Positions 57,586 to 64,000 of a DNA stretch of 64,000 bases are shown here, in pieces. Position 1 is the stretch's first letter. Each line of letters opens with the position of its first letter. The DNA comes from Epiperipatus broadwayi (lineage: Eukaryota > Onychophora > Udeonychophora > Euonychophora > Peripatidae): positions 1,430,001-1,494,000 of the forward strand of contig JAQFVV010000232.1 in assembly GCA_028023455.1 (NCBI GenBank). Direction: 5' to 3'. The notes under the pieces were generated by a model. That model was not told the DNA's origin. It did not search any database and was given only the letters and a program-made list of their open reading frames with translations. A program made the position numbers and the translations under genes.

Positions 57586-60300
57586 TGAAACGGTCAGTTT
57601 CATCCCTCTGCCCGTTTCACTTATTTTACCCACACATCTATTCATATGCCAGGTTTAAACCCTCTCGGAGTACCGATTTAAATAACATTAAATTATTATA
57701 TATGCAGAATCACGTATGTATATGCGAGCGGTATGCCTGTAATTTAATAGTATATGTATAGATTACAGATATGTATTCATTTTATAAATATTTCTAATTT
57801 AAGAAATATTTTAGTTTAAATTATTGTTATATTAATGGTATATATTACAGGTATGCATATTCATTTTATAAATATTTCTAGTTTAAGAAATATTTCAGTT
57901 AAATTATTTAGCAACTTTATTGATATATTACTGAAATCGCATACGTATATTTCCTGTTATTCTGCACTTATGGTTATAAAATTAGTCTTCTACTAATTAT
58001 GAAAGTAACTTTGTCAAAATTACCTTTGATCTTGTAAACAGATTTTAAAGTAGGTCACGCATTGGTCCTAAAATAGCATGGACTTTATTGGGTAAATATA
58101 AAATGTTAATAACAAAATAGGCAGGAAAACAAAATCTAAATTACTTGTAACTAAAATTGTGTTTCTAAAATAAATGAGTTTTTCTGCTGGTTTGTAACTA
58201 TTAAATATGATTTGCTAAAATAAATAAATGGACTTTTCAGCTACGTACAAGCTCGTAAAAATGAGCAGGTGGTCAGAGTTTAAAAAGTATAAATACTTAA
58301 AGTTTTGTTGCCAAGTATTGATCATATATATATATTAAGTGAGCGTAAGCTGAACCTAGGCCCGTTTTACCTTCAAAATGATCGAGTAGGATGGCAATAG
58401 ATCATCTCTTGGCCCTTAGCCGGAGAATGGAAGGGCTTTGGTCCAATGAAACCTAATGCCATAACCAGCGAAGCAGCCCGTGGAAAATCTCTATTAACTT
58501 TAAATCATCGTCAAAAGTGTCATCTTAATATCCTCCCAAGTACTTCAAAACTAACTGCAATGGAAAACAACTGAAGGGTAAATTTTCTCTCGGAACTCTG
58601 TTTATAAACTGTGACTTTCAATTCTTTCTTTTAAAAGCTAGCTATTTATTAAATCTTCTTTTCCCAAACACCTTTAGTAAAATCTACAAAGAAGATTGTT
58701 AAATGCTAAATCTTGCCTGATTGTAAAACTTGAATCCTCTTTTAAAATGTAAAACTCTAATAATCTATTTTAAATGTATAATTTTCTGCGGTATGTTTAT
58801 GCCTATTTCTAAAATCTATTTAATTTATTCTTTGATTTTATCATTTTAATATTGTATGTATTTAATATGCCAAAGACTCGAAACCGCAAGTATTTATAAA
58901 TATAATTTTAGCTTATCGATGTGCGAAGATAATTTCAAATCTTCGCTATAATAAATATTAAATAATTGAATCATTTTTCATTCTCACTCGCTGTTTCGAG
59001 ATCATATTATTATTTTACTGATTAAGTTTTGGGTATTAATATTACAATAATCAGTTATCTAGTTACTTTATGTAGTTTGCTTAATTCTAGTTATGAATTA
59101 TAACTATTTATATATGTAACTTGTATATCAGGAACTAGCCACAGAGATATTTTCTAAGCATATTTTAATGTTTTATTCGTAATTACCCGGCAAATATGCT
59201 TTGTCCTCCTTAGACTTATATATGTTGAGATGCAGGTGATAATATTAAACTAGGTTACTAATTAATTTAGTCCCTAAATAGTATATTTAAAATACTAAAT
59301 TTGAGAACTGGATTGTATAGATATGCAAATAGACGCTATCTAATTTTAAAGCACGATAATATAATTTTATGCATTTGCGTTATATATATGTATAAGTTGC
59401 GGATGTGTCCTTACAAAGTACGCAATGTACACTTATCTGCTTGCTGCATGATTCTTGATGATGTGCTGGTGGAGGTCACACTCATCCACTTTAGTTTGGG
59501 TTTAAGCACTTTTAGAACTAGGGCACAAGGACCTAGATTATTCATAATGCTTATCCGACTTCCTGAACTACTAATGTTTTTATTCGTAGCAAGTTGAGCG
59601 GTTTTAGGACAAACTGAGCATTCGATGCTGAAGCCCGTGAATAATGACCCATTCGCACCTTTGAGCTTTATTAATATTTTAATATGTGCCATAGAGGTTA
59701 TAGGTAAACCTATCATAAACCAGTTTTCTCTCCTTTTATATTAAATGCTTATCTAGCATTAGAGTATATCCTAATCTAGGTTAACACGCTAACCTGCGTA
59801 TCTCTGAGCCTAATTACTTGCTTGATTTAACCTTATATAGATAGACGCCATATGAGCGCTATTAAAGTTAGTTATATAACTTTGGCTATAAAGTTCCATA
59901 TGATCTAGCAGACTACATGAGAGCTAGAAATTTGGCATATTAAATTAGCCATAAATTCCATACCGCACTACACTTTATTAAACACTTATAATGAGATAGG
60001 TAACAATCTCATTAGTTATATAACGCCTGCGAGCTTTATATCTCACATTCCCATCATATAATTTTGTATGTTTTGATTTATTGTTTGTTATTGTTTTATA
60101 AAGTTAATATTATTTAAAATTATAACTCGTTTCCATATTTTATTGTCCGTAAGTTCATTTTATCCAACTCTATATTTAATTGCACATACACCATTTCATA
60201 TATATGTAGATCAGTCTGTTAAGTTCTATAATTAATTACTTAGTCATATGTGTATATGTCTGACCAAATCAATGATAAACTAGTAAATTTATGAGTCTCT
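57586..60300 (+). mobile_element. LTR-like unit E, 5' end clear, 3' end not found
   Basis: Begins TGAAACGG at the point where repeat D copy 2 loses similarity to copy 1; ATAG precedes it (57582-57585). TGAAACGG pairs perfectly with CCGTTTCA (57612-57619), extended to 9 bp by G/C outside. The start resembles unit C (TGAAACAG). I could not locate a matching ATAG or CA end, so the extent is a guess based on group length. Frames such as 59301-59597 have no recognisable content. Confidence 0.35.
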
Positions 60301-60499
60301 TGTTCCACCGGGGATGACTGCCAGACCGAGGGTAAATTGAGTGTCTGTGTAAGTTGAGGAATGTCATCCATAGGGTATTAAATCATTGAGCAGAGGTGAA
60401 AGGATTGAATGTTGGTCGGATTCTGTATCCCTGTATCCTGATTTCACCAGCTTTAGTGTATTTTGCCCATGTTCTAGATTTTGTTACGTGGAGTGACAA

Positions 60500-62000
60500 T
60501 TCTTACCGTTGCATAGGTTTTTTTTCCCTCTGGGTTCTGATCGCCCAGACGTGGAGCAGTTACTTATTTACACGACTCTGAGAAAACATGAATGAATTCG
60601 GTACGAGAGGGAAAATGCATATTTAAAATTTTTTTCCCTGGTTCTGTACGCACAAACATGAGTCTATTCGATTATTCCCACAGCCCACAACAGAAAAACA
60701 CGGCTATATATGTGTATGTGAATTTTTTCTTCCTGAACCGAATATATGTGGAGAGAAGAGATGTGCATATATGTGTATATAATTTTTTTTTCCGAGTTCT
60801 AACTCCAAAGTAGAATAAGTTTTAAAAGTTTTTTTTTTTGCTTCCTCAAAACATATATGTAGTTTTTTTTTTCCCCCAGGTAACTTTTCTGTTTTGCTTT
60901 TTTTTTATTTTAAATTCCTCAAAATATATATATTAGGTTTTTTTTCCGGGGCCATTAATTATTTCCATAACACTAAATTGAATGCGTGTGAGTCGAAAAA
61001 ATATATATAGGTATTAGTTTTTTTTTTTGCTCGATTCGTTAATTTTTTCTACTACCTTGAATCGAATATAGGTGGAAGTAAGAAATATATATATGTACAA
61101 TTTTTTCTCTCTTGAATTATGTACGCCCAGATATGAGGTTTCGATAATTATTTTACAGGGCCGTTAATTGAACGCATGTGGGGAGAGAGAAAAGATAGGA
61201 AGGGGATAGATATATATGTGTACTAAATCCCCCCCCCCCAAAAAAATATGCATTGATTTTTTTTCTCGGAGTTTTTGATGTGACAGTATGAATTTTATAA
61301 TGTAAACACGCACATACCTAGATGATAATTTCGGTTAAAAAAAAAAAAAGTCAAAACAGTTTTTTTTTATGTTATAAGATATATAAAGTTTTTTTTATAT
61401 ATATGTGATATAAATCTTTTTAACACGATTCCGGATATCCAAGCATGAGATTCTCGATCTAGTTCACACACTGAATATGCCTGTATATGTGAATAACTTC
61501 ATATAGATTGACTCATTAGTGCATGTAGAATTTTTTCGTCCGGGTTTGAATACGTTATTGGGGAATAGTAATGTATTATATACACTCAGTTGATCCATAT
61601 CTTCATGCTCTGTGTCAGTAACTATATATATGAAATTGTTCCAGATTTTTTTTGTTATATATATGCCATAACTTTTGTTATCTAGATATACGTATGTTTA
61701 TGATATATTGACATGGGATAAATCATGTATTAATAAATGTGTTTTTTTGTTTGAGTTTTTACTTTGTCAAATCGTAAATTCCGTTAGTCAAAGGTGGAAA
61801 TTATAAAATAGTATGTGGTTATAAAATATTTTTTTCCCATACTATATATATATAAAATATTTTTTTTATTGGCATATACTGGAGAGAGAGGTCAAATGAT
61901 TTTTTTTTGTTCTCTTTTTCTGGCGCAGAATTGATATATACACATAGGGTGATTGAAGTGAAATACTTCATTATTATTAGAGTGGTCTAATATGCCATTA
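60500..62000 (+). repeat. Degenerate poly-T / TATATA array
   Basis: Irregular units of about 100-220 bp combine a T run, CC-GGGTTCTG- or CGAATATAGGTGGA-like words, GAACGCATGTG and a TATATA stretch. Strong T bias on this strand. Resembles in style the T-rich array at 14385-15250 but shares no exact unit that I could see. Short frames here are not genes. Confidence 0.5.
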
Positions 62001-62311
62001 AAAGTTTTTTTTTATATATGATTTGCATAAGCTTGATTTTACTTGTTCACTGATGACTGGCACTCAGAGAAGACTATGTGTCTCTCATAATAAATGTTGT
62101 CATCAAGAGTGAGAAAAGCATAATAATGATAATAAAGGAAATCTAATGTTTTTTGTAATATTTTGAAATGTTTTAAAGAGTTGGATACGGACAATGAAAT
62201 GAGTTGGGCAAGATCAATAGACTATATTATTGTATGGGTACTGAAATAAAGTTAAAACTGGCATACTAATAATAATATACACAATAATAAATTATATTTT
62301 TTTTTTATTAG

Positions 62312-62353
62312 TAGAAACTATTGCAGTTGATTTAAAAGGGAAACAGGCACTTG
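62312..62353 (+). CDS. Candidate internal exon d
   Basis: A strong acceptor (TTTTTTTTTTATTAG, AG at 62310-62311) and donor (CTTG|GTAAGA, GT at 62354) enclose 42 nt. One frame is open: ETIAVDLKGKQAL, entering after one base of a codon and leaving one, which is compatible in phase with exon a or exon b. The acceptor is NAGNAG-like, so a 3-base shift is possible. Not recognised; short exons like this arise by chance easily. Confidence 0.28.
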
Positions 62354-62651
62354 GTAAGAATTAATTTTATTTTACTAAATATTGATTTATGAATTTTATA
62401 TAGCTTATATTTTCAAATTTCTAATACGCAGTTTATCAACAATATATATGTCAGGCAGAAAAATTTAATAACCATATTGGGCATAACTATTGTAATTTGA
62501 CTAAATTATTTTATAAGTAGGACACTATACATAATGGAGATAGGGCAAGTTAGAGTAAGCTAGAGTGGGCTGAGGCTATTAGAAAGTTGGACCATAGGTA
62601 AAACCATTTCCAGAGGGGAGGAGTGGTGATTAGCCATATTTATAGAATATT

Positions 62652-64000
62652 TTGAAAACTTTAAGAATGGATAATCGTACAAAAGGTAAGATAGTGAGTG
62701 GAGAAGAATGGGCGAAGGAAAGGAAAGAGCGAACAGTCAGGGAAATAACCCAAGAGGGATACACCAAGGCAACATGGATCACGATGTTGGAGGCGTTCTT
62801 AATGACAAAAGGAATTGGTGGCCATGTTCCACCAGGATGAGTTGCTACGCCACCAGGACGATTTGCTATACCACCAGCATGAGTTGCCTTATGGGGGTAA
62901 AGGAGGAAAGGAACTAGTAGAGATAAAAGAAAGATATAGAAGTAAAATTTTAGACATAGAGGAGAGATACAAACAGCAGTGCCTAAAGATAGAAAGAACC
63001 TTTGAACAATATATCAAGGAAGCAATTGTACAGATGAAGAAAAGAGCAGAGTCTTCATGTCTGCCTGAGCCAGAGAAAAGACAGCAGAGGAAAGAGCAGA
63101 GATGTCTGGTGGAAAGGGTTGTTGCTTCAAAGATGAAAGAAGGAACAGGCTTAAAGACCCCAGAGATAGATCAGAAAGAAAGTGAAGAAAAGAGAAGTGT
63201 GGATCAGAAAGAAAAGGAAAGAAAGGATCAGAAAGAAAAGAGGGATAATGTAGATAGGAGAGAGGAGTTGAACAAGCAAGAGAGTACAGAGGATCAGACG
63301 TACCAGAGTATAGTAGAAACCAAGGAAGGTCCATTTAAGAAAGAGGTAGAGATGAGGATAAGGAAAGAAGGTACTGAATCGGCCGAGTATATTGCAGATA
63401 GTAATAGTAGAGTGAAAAAAGAAAGGGATAAAACAGAACCAGAGTATATGGCTGAATTAGAGCAGGTTATGAAAACTGTACAACTTACAACCAAAATTAT
63501 ACCAAAGGAAGCGAAAACAGAAGTTGAGACTAAGAAGGAAGAAATAGAGGTTATAAGGGAAACTATAGAAATTGTGAGCCCACCTTCAGACAAACTAGGA
63601 GAAATTCTTAAAATTGCCAAAGAAGCTTGACCTGATGAACAGATTGAGGCACAGATAATGTCAATTACAGAAGGAGAATTTATAAATATAAATGTACCAG
63701 TGGAAAATATTGAATTAGGAGCCATTGAAGAAAAGGTCGAGCCAAGTTCTTTAGAGAGATTGGGGGTAGAAATGGCCAATGAGAAAGAGGACATTGTGAT
63801 TGGAAAGGAAACTTAAATTAATTCCATTGAGTGAGGAAGAAATAGTGCCCATCGTACCTGAAATTACAGAGCCTGTAAGGAAAGCAGAAAAGCTGTAAGC
63901 TGTAAGCAATGGAACTGAAAGATTAAAAGTTGAGTTAGACATCATTGAGGAAAGAGAAAAACTGCTTTCGGAAATAATCACTGAAGTAGAATATATTCCA
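62652..64000 (+). pseudogene. Broken intron-less gene for a Lys/Glu-rich coiled-coil protein
   Basis: Plus-strand coding sequence continues through three damaged frames. 62652-62837 reads MDNRTKGKIVSGEEWAKE and ends at a frameshift near 62815-62837. 62815-63630 is a 271-codon frame with HQDELLRHQDDLLYHQHE, IEERYKQQCLKIERTFEQYI and long K/E-rich heptad-like stretches. After a TGA at 63628-63630 the same frame continues (IEAQIMSITEGEFININVP) to 63814; a shift near 63812 leads to LIPLSEEEIVPIVPEITEP and, past a stop at 63898, to the window edge. The strand is purine-rich throughout. Lack of introns suggests a processed pseudogene, a retroelement gag-like gene or one long exon with errors. I do not recognise the protein. 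Minus-strand frames here are shadows. Confidence 0.55.

Noticed and set aside
63294-63981. Long Ser-rich minus-strand frames (166 and 76 codons)
   Set aside because: They are antisense shadows of a Lys/Glu-rich plus-strand coding region; complementary purine bias removes stops.

Overview
The window looks like intergenic and intronic DNA of an animal nuclear genome. It is very rich in A+T (roughly three quarters by eye), holds no long intact gene, and contains many decayed transposons of metazoan families: hAT, mariner, Tigger/pogo and Penelope-like elements with GIY-YIG nuclease. A few short intron-flanked exon candidates are also present. The mix would suit a lophotrochozoan such as a cephalopod mollusc, but a cnidarian or another AT-rich animal cannot be excluded. 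Nothing suggests a bacterium, a virus or an organelle.

Layout. 1-5400: a hAT element with an exact 8-bp target duplication splits an older dispersed repeat (repeat A). 5412-6372: a Tigger-like non-autonomous element. 7583-9735: a solo LTR-like unit (family F). 10135-16144: three elements with terminal inverted repeats starting GGT and 8-bp target duplications, two of them in opposite orientation and carrying telomere-like repeats. 16822-17330: a candidate first coding exon on the minus strand with a duplicated upstream region. 18661-23895: a long LTR (family C) split by an LTR of family B. 23896-29620: repeat A copies interrupted by a tandem Penelope-like pair with a tRNA-like tail and by a second Tigger-like element. 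30170-31296: a Tigger transposase relic and an almost perfect 110-bp palindrome. 32470-42512: two Penelope-like copies head to head, one split by about 7.2 kb of nested LTR units (G plus an ORF-less two-LTR element of family B). 42640-45924: a mariner relic, a tRNA-like relic and a solo LTR. 47719-62353: scattered exon-like segments on the plus strand, with LTR units of families C, D, B and E between them. 60500-62000: a degenerate poly-T/TA array. 62652-64000: a broken, intron-less coding region for a Lys/Glu-rich coiled-coil protein.

The unifying observation is a group of long LTR-like units (about 2-3 kb; families B to G). Most sit in (TA)n tracts with 4-bp ATAT or ATAG flanking duplications and run TG...CA. 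Most also fold their 5' terminus into a hairpin that includes the terminal TG. Families B and F share a second hairpin followed by TGGCGCCC near the 3' end; its stem sequence differs between copies while pairing is kept. Five family B copies share a TGACGT box 32 bp upstream of TATAAAA. One B pair has a primer-binding-site-like sequence but no coding capacity. I do not recognise this group as a described family; database comparison would be needed to call it new.

No function is assigned to the host-exon candidates. Penelope-like tails here also keep a degenerate hammerhead-ribozyme-like fold.
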